Assembly: GCF_009664855.1 (NCBI RefSeq) | Contig: NZ_CP045928.1 | Coordinates: 4,399,007 to 4,463,006, forward strand | Source of the DNA: Flavobacterium sp. SLB02 | Lineage (GTDB): Bacteria > Bacteroidota > Bacteroidia > Flavobacteriales > Flavobacteriaceae | DNA: 64,000 nt | Direction of reading: 5' to 3' | In this document: piece by piece, positions 24,579-32,791 of the stretch | How positions within the stretch are numbered: position 1 is the first letter of the stretch | How the letters are laid out: the number at the start of each line of letters is the position of its first letter | Program-made: the position numbers and the translations under genes | The notes under the pieces: generated by a model | What the model saw: only the letters and a program-made list of their open reading frames with translations | Databases searched by the model: none | Told to the model about the DNA's origin: nothing

Positions 24579-25571
24579 TTAATTAATGGCCGGACAATTA
24601 CAATCGTAACGTTCCTTTTTACAAAATAAATTAATTCCCAAAGTAATTTGATGGTATCCGCCAGTGTCAAATTTCACATCGCCGGTAACCTGAGAATATG
24701 TATAAGCAAACATAAAGTTTTTATAGTTTACACCTATTATAGGTGTGATATATTGCAATTTTTGAGAAGCTACTCCATTATTTGAGTTACTATATTGTAC
24801 GCCATCAAAACTTCTTCTGTACGATAATGCAGCCCACAAGCTACCAAAATCCATGTTTTTATAAGCCTTCATATTTAAATCAATAGATTTTTGCTGTGTT
24901 TTATCAAATAATTGAAATAAAATCGATGGCTCCCAGGTAATACTATTGCTTTTACCAAAAACATATCCGGCACTCAATAAAAACTTTCTAACATTATCAC
25001 TTTCGTAGTCCGTGTACAATTCTCTTCTGGTTTCTAATAATCCCTGTACTGTTGCATGGGCATAAAAATCAAGATAATTATAAGAGGCTCCAACATCAAT
25101 ATTAAAATAAGAATCCTTTTGAATCTGACCAAAAACAATTGGGTCAAAAGTTCCTCCAAATTTAGTTTCATCAAGCTGGCTCTGAATTATTCCTCCGCTA
25201 ATACCAAATGAAAGCTGATTTAGATCGATTTCATCTCTGGAGAACATAATATGGTGCGCATAAGTAAGCTTTACTCCTTTTTGCGAATGATAACCATTTT
25301 CATCATTAAAAATAATAATTCCGGCCCCTGATCGTTCGCCTACTCTACCATTAAAAGTTAAGGTTTGAAGTTGTGGTGCATCTTCCTGACCAAACCACTG
25401 TTTTCTAGCTGTTAATCTTATTTTAGCACAATTGGCAGCACCTGCCATTGAGGGGTGAATCAAGTAATAATTATCTGATAAATAATCTGAATAAACGGGT
25501 ATTCCTTCTTGCGAATAGGAATAAGATGTTACGATTAAAAAAATAAATAAAACCCTGATTCTAAATTTCAT
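24579..25571 (-). CDS. PorP/SprF family type IX secretion membrane protein
   Basis: A 330-aa outer-membrane protein. The signal peptide ends near YSYSQ, followed by the family hallmark PVYSDYLSDNYYLIHPSMAGAANCAKIRLTARKQW and a barrel with repeated aromatic strands. It ends KKERYDCNCPAIN. Family members help individual gliding-type CTD proteins cross the T9SS. Unlike the copy at 60870, this one has no adhesin gene next to it; its partner must be elsewhere. Confidence 0.9.
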   Translation of the reverse strand: MKFRIRVLFIFLIVTSYSYSQEGIPVYSDYLSDNYYLIHPSMAGAANCAKIRLTARKQWFGQEDAPQLQTLTFNGRVGERSGAGIIIFNDENGYHSQKGVKLTYAHHIMFSRDEIDLNQLSFGISGGIIQSQLDETKFGGTFDPIVFGQIQKDSYFNIDVGASYNYLDFYAHATVQGLLETRRELYTDYESDNVRKFLLSAGYVFGKSNSITWEPSILFQLFDKTQQKSIDLNMKAYKNMDFGSLWAALSYRRSFDGVQYSNSNNGVASQKLQYITPIIGVNYKNFMFAYTYSQVTGDVKFDTGGYHQITLGINLFCKKERYDCNCPAIN

Positions 25572-25690
25572 AAAGGCAAATTTGTTGGTATAAATTTTAG
25601 ACTCTCACAATTTAATACGATTTATTTGAAAAGAGTCTTAATTATTTTATTAAAAAATCAAATATAGGTATTAGTAGAAAATAACTTTAC

Positions 25691-25698
25691 TAAATTTG
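25691..25698 (+). promoter_or_regulatory. Predicted -7 box for the Nfu gene
   Basis: TAAATTTG lies 16 bp before the ATG at 25715. No clear -33 TTG is seen at the usual distance. Confidence 0.35.
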
Positions 25699-25714
25699 TG
25701 GAAAATTACAAATC

Positions 25715-26614
25715 ATGACAAAAATCACCATAAAAGAAACTCAAAATCCAACTATACTAAAGTTCGAATTTGAAGATTTCATTACAAAAAATCAAAATTT
25801 TGAATTTAAAAATATCGATGAAGCACAAGCATCGCCATTAGCACAACAATTATTTTATCTTCCGTTTGTAAAAACGGTATATATTTCAGGAAACTTTATT
25901 GCCATCGAAAGATACAGTATTGTGGAATGGGATGATGTAAAAGATGCTGTTGCTGAACAAATTGCCTCATTTGTAGACAAAGGCGGTATCATCATAAAAA
26001 TGGATGAGAATGCGCCTAAAAAGCAACCTATCACGGTTTACGGAGAAACCACTCCTAATCCTGCTGCTTTAAAATTTGTAGTAAGCAGAATGCTGACCAA
26101 AAATGCCGTTGAGTATAAAAATATCGATCAGACGGCTTCTTCTCCACTGGCAAAAGAATTGTTTAAATTTCCGTATGTAAAAGAAGTTTTTATTGATGAG
26201 AATTATATTTCGGTAACTAAATATGATATCAACGATTGGGATGAAATTACTTTAGAAGTAAGAACTTTTATCAAACAATATATCGAGAACGGAGGAACTG
26301 TTTTAGATGAAAGTTTAATTGAAGTTGCCACTAAAAATGATGTTACAAAAGATGAAGCATTTGATAAATTAGATGTTACCTCTCAACAAATCATCAATAT
26401 ATTAGAAGAATACGTGAAACCTGCAGTTGCGGCTGATGGTGGAAACATTGCTTTTGACTCTTATAATGAAGACGACAAAACGGTAAAAGTAATTTTGCAA
26501 GGTGCCTGCAGCGGTTGTCCTTCTTCTACTTTTACTTTGAAAAGCGGAATCGAAAATATGCTAAAAAGTATGTTGAATGATGAAGCGATCAAAGTAGAAG
26601 CTGTAAATGCATAA
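25715..26614 (+). CDS. NifU-family Fe-S cluster carrier with duplicated Nfu N-domain
   Basis: A 299-aa cytoplasmic protein. Residues 1-95 and 105-195 are two copies of the Nfu N-terminal domain (compare NPTILKFEF...SPLAQQLFYLPFVKTVYI with NPAALKFVV...SPLAKELFKFPYVKEVFI). Residues about 220-299 are the NifU/Nfu domain with the cluster-binding pair Cys265-x-x-Cys268 in GACSGCPSS. It delivers Fe-S clusters to apo-proteins. It is followed by a strong terminator and is divergent from the PorP/SprF gene. Confidence 0.93.
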   Translation: MTKITIKETQNPTILKFEFEDFITKNQNFEFKNIDEAQASPLAQQLFYLPFVKTVYISGNFIAIERYSIVEWDDVKDAVAEQIASFVDKGGIIIKMDENAPKKQPITVYGETTPNPAALKFVVSRMLTKNAVEYKNIDQTASSPLAKELFKFPYVKEVFIDENYISVTKYDINDWDEITLEVRTFIKQYIENGGTVLDESLIEVATKNDVTKDEAFDKLDVTSQQIINILEEYVKPAVAADGGNIAFDSYNEDDKTVKVILQGACSGCPSSTFTLKSGIENMLKSMLNDEAIKVEAVNA

Positions 26615-26636
26615 TTATTTATTCGTAAAAATATAG

Positions 26637-26663
26637 AAAGCGCCTCAAATGAGGCGCTTTTTT
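26637..26663 (+). terminator. Terminator of the Nfu gene
   Basis: Stem GCGCCTC/GAGGCGC extended by A-T pairs, 4-nt loop, T-run. It lies about 25 bp after the stop codon. Confidence 0.92.
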
Positions 26664-26759
26664 ATTGAATTCATATCTCCTTAATTTTCAATAAATTATT
26701 CCGTTTTAGTGTGATAAAAATAGTTTAATATTGTATTCTAAACCAATCAATATAAAACT

Positions 26760-27167
26760 ATGGGATTATCTTCATTTTTCAAGAATTTATTTGGCTCAGC
26801 CAAAGATTCAACTACAGATTTGGCCAATCAGGCCGAGGTTAAGTTTGAGCAGGCAAAAGAAGCTGCCGCTCCTTATATTGACAAAGCAGAAACTTTTGCC
26901 GAGGAAACGATTGCAAAAGCAAAAGAAGCATCAGAACCTATCCTTGAAAGTGCAGCTGAATATGCGAACAAGGCAAAAGATATAGTAAGCGAATATGTCG
27001 AAAAAGCTTCGGATTCGTTAAGTGACGTAATCGATTCTGTAAAAGAAAAAACAACCGAGACATCCAGCACAACCAAAACCATAGTGGTCGAAACTGCAGC
27101 AGATACTGCTGAAAAAACTGAAACCGCAACAGACGAAGTTATTGATACGATTCCTCCTAAGGAATAA
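26760..27167 (+). CDS. Ala/Glu/Lys-rich amphipathic helical protein, hypothetical
   Basis: A 135-aa protein without a signal peptide. It starts GLSSFFKNLFGSAKDSTT and continues as a long amphipathic helix with 11-residue-like periodicity rich in Ala, Lys, Glu and Thr, reminiscent of LEA or apolipoprotein-like stress proteins. The C-terminal third is Thr/Glu-rich and disordered. Similar small proteins are common in Flavobacteriia, but function is unknown. It lies between two terminators, so it is monocistronic. Confidence 0.65.
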   Translation: MGLSSFFKNLFGSAKDSTTDLANQAEVKFEQAKEAAAPYIDKAETFAEETIAKAKEASEPILESAAEYANKAKDIVSEYVEKASDSLSDVIDSVKEKTTETSSTTKTIVVETAADTAEKTETATDEVIDTIPPKE

Positions 27168-27201
27168 GGACTCATTTTTTCTAATAAAATAAATATATCT
27201 A

Positions 27202-27209
27202 TATTTGCA
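27202..27209 (+). promoter_or_regulatory. Predicted -7 box upstream of the MscS gene
   Basis: TATATTTG is just before the hairpin at 27221. If used, the hairpin would be in the 5' leader of the channel mRNA. Confidence 0.45.
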
Positions 27210-27220
27210 GCATTAATACG

Positions 27221-27247
27221 CCTTCTCTTTGAGAAGGTTTTTTTATT
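27221..27247 (+). terminator. Hairpin with T-run before the MscS gene, terminator or attenuator
   Basis: CCTTCTC-TTT-GAGAAGG is followed by seven T. It is a classic intrinsic terminator shape, placed 54 bp after the helical protein's stop and 9 bp before the mscS ATG. Confidence 0.75.
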
Positions 27248-27255
27248 CGAAAAAC

Positions 27256-28068
27256 ATGAACATGAACCCAGACCAGGTTAGCAATTACATTACTAAATTT
27301 ATTGACATATTAGTTGACTATGCTCCTAAATTAATCTCGGCATTTATTATTTTGTTTGTTGGTATCTATGCCATCAGGTTAATAAACAGAATTATTACAA
27401 AGGTAATGATCAAAAGAAATTTAGATCCTACCTTAACAAGGTTTCTTTCGGACATCTTAATATGGGCACTCCGAATTTTATTATTTGTAACAGTTATTGA
27501 CAAACTTGGAATTGGAACTTCGTCATTTGTTGCCATTTTAGGTGCCATGGGACTTGCAGTAGGTTTATCATTGCAAGGTTCGCTTTCTAATTTTGCAGGA
27601 GGAATGTTAATTATCGTTTTTAAACCTTTTAAAGTTGGCGATACGATCGAAGCACAAGGAGTTGTAGCAACTGTAGTCGAAATTCAAATTTTTGTTACCA
27701 AGATGCTTATGGGTAATAATCAAACTGTTTTTGTACCTAATGGTGCTTTATCAAACGGGACCATTATCAATTACTCTATGCAGGGAGAACGAAGAGCCGA
27801 TTTTACATTTTCAGTTTCGTACGACTCTGATATTAAAAAAGTAAAAGAGATTCTTTTAGATGTTTTAAACAATAACCCTAAAGTACTTAAAAAGCCGGCA
27901 CCAGAAGTTTCTGTAAAAAATCTAACAACAAACTCTGTTGATTTTGCAGTAAGGCCTTGGGCAAAAAAAGCAGATTATGGATCTGTTTTTTCAGATACTT
28001 TAGAAAATTGCAAAATAGCTTTAGACGAAGCCGGAATTTCATTTCAGCCGTTTACAATTGAAAAATAA
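27256..28068 (+). CDS. Small-conductance mechanosensitive channel MscS family
   Basis: A 270-aa inner-membrane channel that opens on osmotic downshock. Three N-terminal transmembrane helices are followed by the conserved pore helix and beta-domain: GAMGLAVGLSLQGSLSNFAGGMLIIVFKPFKVGD, typical of MscS TM3. The soluble C-terminal domain is of normal length. An extension of the frame to a TTG at 27229 would start inside the hairpin, so the ATG at 27256 is preferred; 27262 is a close alternative. It converges on tsaB with 6 bp between stops. Confidence 0.93.
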   Translation: MNMNPDQVSNYITKFIDILVDYAPKLISAFIILFVGIYAIRLINRIITKVMIKRNLDPTLTRFLSDILIWALRILLFVTVIDKLGIGTSSFVAILGAMGLAVGLSLQGSLSNFAGGMLIIVFKPFKVGDTIEAQGVVATVVEIQIFVTKMLMGNNQTVFVPNGALSNGTIINYSMQGERRADFTFSVSYDSDIKKVKEILLDVLNNNPKVLKKPAPEVSVKNLTTNSVDFAVRPWAKKADYGSVFSDTLENCKIALDEAGISFQPFTIEK

Positions 28069-28074
28069 AATAGT

Positions 28075-28749
28075 TTATTGTTTTTTTGATGGAGGCGCCA
28101 TCATAAAATCTTTTAAATAATACGGTTCAAAATAAGCGACATCTACAGTGTCGCTTTTTTGATATTTATCATAACTGATTTTACTCATTGCAGCAGCAGA
28201 TGGAAATTTGATTTCTTCTAAAAATATGAAGTTTTCTTTAGTTAAAACCGGTTTGCATTTATCGGCACAATCACCTACAAAATAAACCGTTTCTGTATAT
28301 GATGCAAAAGAATCTTCGGTGATTACTTCTGCTTCTATTCCTCTTTCTACTTCTAAACTGGCATTAAAAACTTCGCTGTAAACCTCCATTCTTCTCGCGT
28401 CCAGCATCGGAATAATTTTTCCGTCACTAACTTTTGCCTGTGAAGCTAAAGTCTGCAAGGTATCAATCGCAATTAAAGGAATATTTAAAGCAAAACACAA
28501 TCCTTTTGCTGCCGAAACTCCAATTCGTAAACCCGTGTATGAACCAGGGCCCTGACTTACGGCAACAGCTGCTAAATCCTGAGCCGAAATTCCTGCCTCA
28601 GCAATTACTTCTTCTATAAAAACATGCAGTTTTTCGGCGTGAGAATAGCCTTCTTCTGCAATTTCTTTACATACAATTGTTGCCCCATTTTTAGCAATGG
28701 ACACTGAGCAATTTTTAGTAGCCGTTTCTATATTTAGGATAAAAGACAA
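28075..28749 (-). CDS. tsaB: tRNA threonylcarbamoyladenosine biosynthesis protein TsaB
   Basis: A 224-aa partner of TsaD/TsaE in the universal t6A37 tRNA modification. It has the ASKHA-type N-terminus SFILNIETATKNCSVSIA and the VAVSQGPGSYTGLRIGVSAAKGLC block. The start codon is a TTG at 28749: no ATG or GTG lies upstream before a stop, and starting later would cut the conserved first strand, so this is a real TTG start. It is the only recognised gene between the MscS channel and the exporter operon. Confidence 0.93.
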   Translation of the reverse strand: MSFILNIETATKNCSVSIAKNGATIVCKEIAEEGYSHAEKLHVFIEEVIAEAGISAQDLAAVAVSQGPGSYTGLRIGVSAAKGLCFALNIPLIAIDTLQTLASQAKVSDGKIIPMLDARRMEVYSEVFNASLEVERGIEAEVITEDSFASYTETVYFVGDCADKCKPVLTKENFIFLEEIKFPSAAAMSKISYDKYQKSDTVDVAYFEPYYLKDFMMAPPSKKQ

Positions 28750-28777
28750 TGTGTTTATTTTTTTAATGTTATTATTT

Positions 28778-28844
28778 ATGTCACACTAAGCGAAGTAGAA
28801 GTCCTTTATACTTTCGAAGACTTCCACTTCGCTCATTCTGGCAT
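28778..28844. repeat. AGCGAAGT-type inverted repeat
   Basis: AGCGAAGTAGAAGTC (28789-28803) and GACTTCCACTTCGCT (28819-28833) are inverted with one mismatch, and a further ATGTCA/TGGCAT pair outside extends the hairpin. It lies between the exporter operon and tsaB and may act as a processing or termination signal. Confidence 0.6.
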
Positions 28845-28867
28845 TATTATTTCTTTAGAATATCTTA

Positions 28868-30160
28868 CTATTTTTTAGGTAAATCGGCACTTTTAAGCTT
28901 GACTTTATCACCCGAATTTAGTTCTTTAGAAACCGTTGTATACGGTCCAGTAATTACTACATCACCCGGTTTTAATCCTGTCATTACTTCAATATTTGTA
29001 TCGTCCTGAATACCTGTTTTAATAACTCTGATTTTAGCTTTGTCTCCTACTTTTACAAAAACGCATTCGAACTTTTTATCGCTTTTTGGAGTTGCTTTTT
29101 TATCATCATTCGGATCTTCCACTTTAAAATCTTTTACAGCAGTAGTATCTGATTTTACCACTACAGAACTAATTGGCACTGCCAGAACATTATTTTTAGT
29201 TCTTGTAATAATATCGACAGTTGCCGTCATTCCTGGTCTAAAAGGCGAATAAGTATTTGGCTGTCCTTCCAGCAAATCCTGATATGATTCTTTGAGGATA
29301 CGAACTTTTACTTTAAAATTAGTTACCTGATCTGATGTTAGTGTTGTACTTGCAGAGTTAGAAATACTGGTTACTGTGCCTCTGAATTTCTTTTTTAGAT
29401 AAGCATCAACTTCAACATTTGCTTCATCGCCAATTTTTACTTTTACAATATCATTTTCGTTAACGTCAACTTCAACTTCCATATTGTTTAGGTTTGCTAC
29501 TCTCAAAAGTTCTGTTCCTGCCATTTGTTGCGTTCCCAAAACACGCTCTCCCAATTCAACATTTAAAACAGAAATTGTTCCGTCAGCAGGAGCATAAATC
29601 AAAGTACGTCCTAAATTATCTTTTGCTTCTGTAACAGATGCCGAAGCACTCTGAACATTATAGTAAGCATTCTGTCTTGTTGCTTTGGCTACTTCATAAG
29701 TCGAAATAGCTTTGTCCCAATCAGATTTTGAAATTACTCCTTTATCATACAGAGTCTTATTACGCTCGTAACTTGCTTTTGCTTCTTTGTAACTGGCTTC
29801 AGACTGTGTTAAACCTGCTTTAGTTCCTGATAAATTTGCAACAGAACGATCTAATCCTGAGGTATATAAATCAGGATTTATTTTAACCAGCAAATCTCCT
29901 TTTTTTACAACCTGTCCTTCTTTTACATTTAGTGCAATAATTTCACCTGAAACCATCGATGAAAGTTTCACCTCTATTTCGGGTTGAATTTTACCAGTTG
30001 CAGATACCGTTTCAATAATGGTTGAAGCGATTACTTTTGAAACCTCTACTTCTTTTCCTTCATCTTTATTTCCTATTACTCCTGCTTTCGAAAGACCAAT
30101 TAAAACTGCGATAATGACTACCGCACCACCCAGTAAGAAATAAATTGTTTTTTTTGACAT
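28868..30160 (-). CDS. Periplasmic adaptor (membrane fusion) protein, HlyD/MacA type, second copy
   Basis: A 430-aa protein with one N-terminal membrane anchor (about 5-22), lipoyl-like halves (IIALNVKEGQVVKKGDLLVKINPDLY ... GTISVLNVELGERV), a coiled-coil hairpin (about 85-175) and a beta-barrel region (FRPGMTATVDIITRTKNNVLAVP). It connects an inner-membrane ABC exporter to a TolC-type duct. It ends the operon after the TolC gene, 6 bp after the outer-membrane gene's start region. The cluster has another adaptor at 31637. Confidence 0.9.
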   Translation of the reverse strand: MSKKTIYFLLGGAVVIIAVLIGLSKAGVIGNKDEGKEVEVSKVIASTIIETVSATGKIQPEIEVKLSSMVSGEIIALNVKEGQVVKKGDLLVKINPDLYTSGLDRSVANLSGTKAGLTQSEASYKEAKASYERNKTLYDKGVISKSDWDKAISTYEVAKATRQNAYYNVQSASASVTEAKDNLGRTLIYAPADGTISVLNVELGERVLGTQQMAGTELLRVANLNNMEVEVDVNENDIVKVKIGDEANVEVDAYLKKKFRGTVTSISNSASTTLTSDQVTNFKVKVRILKESYQDLLEGQPNTYSPFRPGMTATVDIITRTKNNVLAVPISSVVVKSDTTAVKDFKVEDPNDDKKATPKSDKKFECVFVKVGDKAKIRVIKTGIQDDTNIEVMTGLKPGDVVITGPYTTVSKELNSGDKVKLKSADLPKK

Positions 30161-30166
30161 AATAAA

Positions 30167-31552
30167 TTATTTTGTGATAATTGGAACTATTGGAATTCCA
30201 AAGTAGAATTCAAGTATTTTTATTTTAAACATGTAATCGTATTTTGTTCTGATAACGTCTGACTGAGCATTGGTTAACAAGGTTTGAGCCTGAGTAAAAT
30301 CGAATGAATTCATCAAACCTACATCATACTTTTCTTTTGCATAGTTGTAAGCCTGTTGTCTTGCCTCTAAGGTTACCGTTGATGATTCATATGCATTTAA
30401 AGCTCCTTTTGCATCCGTAAAAGCAGTGTAAACGTTACGTTGCAAATCTAAACTTTTTTGCTCTAAATCTATTTTAGATTTCTCTAAACTTACTTTATTT
30501 CGTTCAACATTATTTTTAACTGAGAAACCATTAAAAATAGGCACACTCAATTGAAAACCAAAGTTATGTCCTTTGTTATCACTAAACTGATCAAAAATTG
30601 GCAGCGGACCTGCTAAAACCGGCTGGTCATTAGCATCAACTCCTATAATTCTGTCGCTATAACTGGCTCTTGTGCTGAATTGATAAAAACCTCTAAGTGT
30701 TGGCTGATAAGCACCTCTTGCAATAGCAACATTTTTCTCCGCTACTTCAAGATTTGTTTGGGCTAATTTTAACTCTGTTCTTATTTCTTTGGCTTTGTTA
30801 TAAATATCAACCGGAGTCTGCGCCAGAATATTATTTTCATCTTTTGCGTTTGTATCATCTACAACATCAAAATCTGCAAATTCTTTTAATTGTAAAAGCT
30901 GTGCTAAACTTAATTTAGAAATTAATAAACTGTTTTCAGCAACAATTATAGCTTGCTGATCTGTTGCCTCAGTAGCTTTTAAATCATACAAATCACCTCG
31001 AGGAATTGTTCCTGCATTCACCATTTCCTGAGAACGGGCTAAACGTTTTTGATCAATCGATAATTGCTCTTTTTTTACTTTTAAATTTTCTTTATTAAAA
31101 AGAATTTCCAAAAATGCATTAGCCACATTCAACGAAATATCTTCCTGCATTTTCAATAATTGATATTTGGATGCTATAATAGAAAGCTTAGCTCTTCGAT
31201 ACGTATTTTGATTTTGCAACCCTTTATAGATATCAATCCCTGCATTAACTGCCACTGAAGAATATTGTGTAGTCTGAGTGGTAGCGATATTGGTTACAGG
31301 GTTTACGTTAAGACCTATATTCCAGGAGTGCGAAGCATCTCCGTTTACCGTTGGAAGATAATTACCAAATGCACCTTTTTTATCAATTGCTGCATTCTTT
31401 ACATCTAATTCTGATAATTTTATTGTGATATTATTATCTAATGCATAACGTACGCATTCTTCTAATGTCCATTGTTTTGATTGTGCCTGAGATGATAAAC
31501 CAAACCCGAAAAGCATGGCAAAAACAAGACTATTATATTTATTTATTTTCAT
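30167..31552 (-). CDS. TolC-family outer-membrane efflux protein
   Basis: A 461-aa outer-membrane duct. The signal peptide ends near LSSQAQ. The two structural repeats of TolC are visible as long Gln/Ala/Lys-rich helices with the family sequence WTLEECVRYALDNNITIKLSELDVKNA and, in the second half, RNVYTAFTDAKGALNAYESS. The frame extends 10 codons upstream, but the ATG at 31552 gives a proper signal peptide. It sits between the two adaptor genes. Confidence 0.92.
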   Translation of the reverse strand: MKINKYNSLVFAMLFGFGLSSQAQSKQWTLEECVRYALDNNITIKLSELDVKNAAIDKKGAFGNYLPTVNGDASHSWNIGLNVNPVTNIATTQTTQYSSVAVNAGIDIYKGLQNQNTYRRAKLSIIASKYQLLKMQEDISLNVANAFLEILFNKENLKVKKEQLSIDQKRLARSQEMVNAGTIPRGDLYDLKATEATDQQAIIVAENSLLISKLSLAQLLQLKEFADFDVVDDTNAKDENNILAQTPVDIYNKAKEIRTELKLAQTNLEVAEKNVAIARGAYQPTLRGFYQFSTRASYSDRIIGVDANDQPVLAGPLPIFDQFSDNKGHNFGFQLSVPIFNGFSVKNNVERNKVSLEKSKIDLEQKSLDLQRNVYTAFTDAKGALNAYESSTVTLEARQQAYNYAKEKYDVGLMNSFDFTQAQTLLTNAQSDVIRTKYDYMFKIKILEFYFGIPIVPIITK

Positions 31553-31636
31553 ATATTTTGAATGAAAGCGCAGTAAAAACAATGCTACGCAAATTTAACA
31601 TTTTTTAAAACCAAAAACTCTTTTTATACTTTCAAA

Positions 31637-32752
31637 TTATTTTTTCTCTCCTTCATTAATTAAACCCTGATTCCAGATTTTAATTTTATCCGTGTTTTTA
31701 AGTCCACTTTTCACCTGAACATAAATTCCGTCGCTAACTCCTAAAACGAGATCTTGCCTTTTAAATTTTTGAGGAGCCGTTTCTACCTCAACATATGGTT
31801 TTTGTGTTTTTTTATCAAATTGCACCAATGATTCTTTAACAGCCAGTACTTTATCAGCCTTCTCTAAAATGATAGACGCATTTGCACTTAAACCAGCTCT
31901 GATAAAGGTCGCATCTCTATTTTCTAATTTGGCTTTTATTTCAAACTGAATCGCTCCGTTTTCTACTACTCCTTTTGGAGCAATATCCGTTAAAGACGCT
32001 TCGAATTTTTTGTTTTCGATAGCTCCAACTGTAATTTCAATTGGCATTTGTTCTTTGATTTTACCTACTTCAGATTCGTCAATTTTTCCAATAAAAATCA
32101 TTCTTCCAACATCGGCAACACTTGCAATTGTAGTTCCTTCATTAAAATTATTACTTTCAATAACCTGATTTCCTACTTTTACCGGAACCGCTAAAACCAT
32201 TCCTGTTACTGTTGAACGAATTAGGGTATTGGCATAATTACCTAATGATGTGGTTGTTCCTGTTTTTACAATATCCAGGCTTTGTTTTGCAGCCAGATAA
32301 TTTTGTTTAGCCTGCGTATAGGCCAATTGTGCTGCATCAAAATCATTTGCAGAAATTACATCTTTATCAAACAATGTTTTTTGTCTTTTATAGATTTTTT
32401 CCTGATTGTCTAAAGCAATTTTAGCTGTTTGTACCTGATTTTGAGTATTACTAACATTCGATACGTTAGCTACCACTCTAATTTTGGCAATCATATCTCC
32501 CGCTTTGATTTTCTCTCCCGCTTTGATATACACTTCTTCTATAATACCTGAGATGTTTGGTTTGATTAGAACTTCTTCATCTGGCTGAATGTTACCGGTT
32601 GCAATTGCCGTTTTTACGATCGTTTTAACCTCTGCTTTTTCAGTTTGAAAAACAATTGGAGATTGTTGGTTTTTGGCATACAAATAGTAAAGTGCGCCAA
32701 AGAAAACTATAGCAATAAAGATTAAAATGGTTACGGTTACTCCTTTTTTCAT
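31637..32752 (-). CDS. Periplasmic adaptor (membrane fusion) protein, HlyD/MacA type, first copy
   Basis: A 371-aa adaptor with an N-terminal membrane anchor (about 6-25), a lipoyl domain (GIIEEVYIKAGEKIKAGDMIAKI), a coiled-coil hairpin (about 100-160; KRQKTLFDKDVISANDFDAAQLAY), and a beta-barrel and membrane-proximal region (FIRAGLSANASIILEKADKVLAV). It follows the permease genes by 39 bp and precedes the TolC gene. It is shorter than, and clearly diverged from, the adaptor at 28868. Confidence 0.92.
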   Translation of the reverse strand: MKKGVTVTILIFIAIVFFGALYYLYAKNQQSPIVFQTEKAEVKTIVKTAIATGNIQPDEEVLIKPNISGIIEEVYIKAGEKIKAGDMIAKIRVVANVSNVSNTQNQVQTAKIALDNQEKIYKRQKTLFDKDVISANDFDAAQLAYTQAKQNYLAAKQSLDIVKTGTTTSLGNYANTLIRSTVTGMVLAVPVKVGNQVIESNNFNEGTTIASVADVGRMIFIGKIDESEVGKIKEQMPIEITVGAIENKKFEASLTDIAPKGVVENGAIQFEIKAKLENRDATFIRAGLSANASIILEKADKVLAVKESLVQFDKKTQKPYVEVETAPQKFKRQDLVLGVSDGIYVQVKSGLKNTDKIKIWNQGLINEGEKK

Positions 32753-32791
32753 TTTGTTTTTGGTTTAATCGATTATATTTTGATTGATAAT

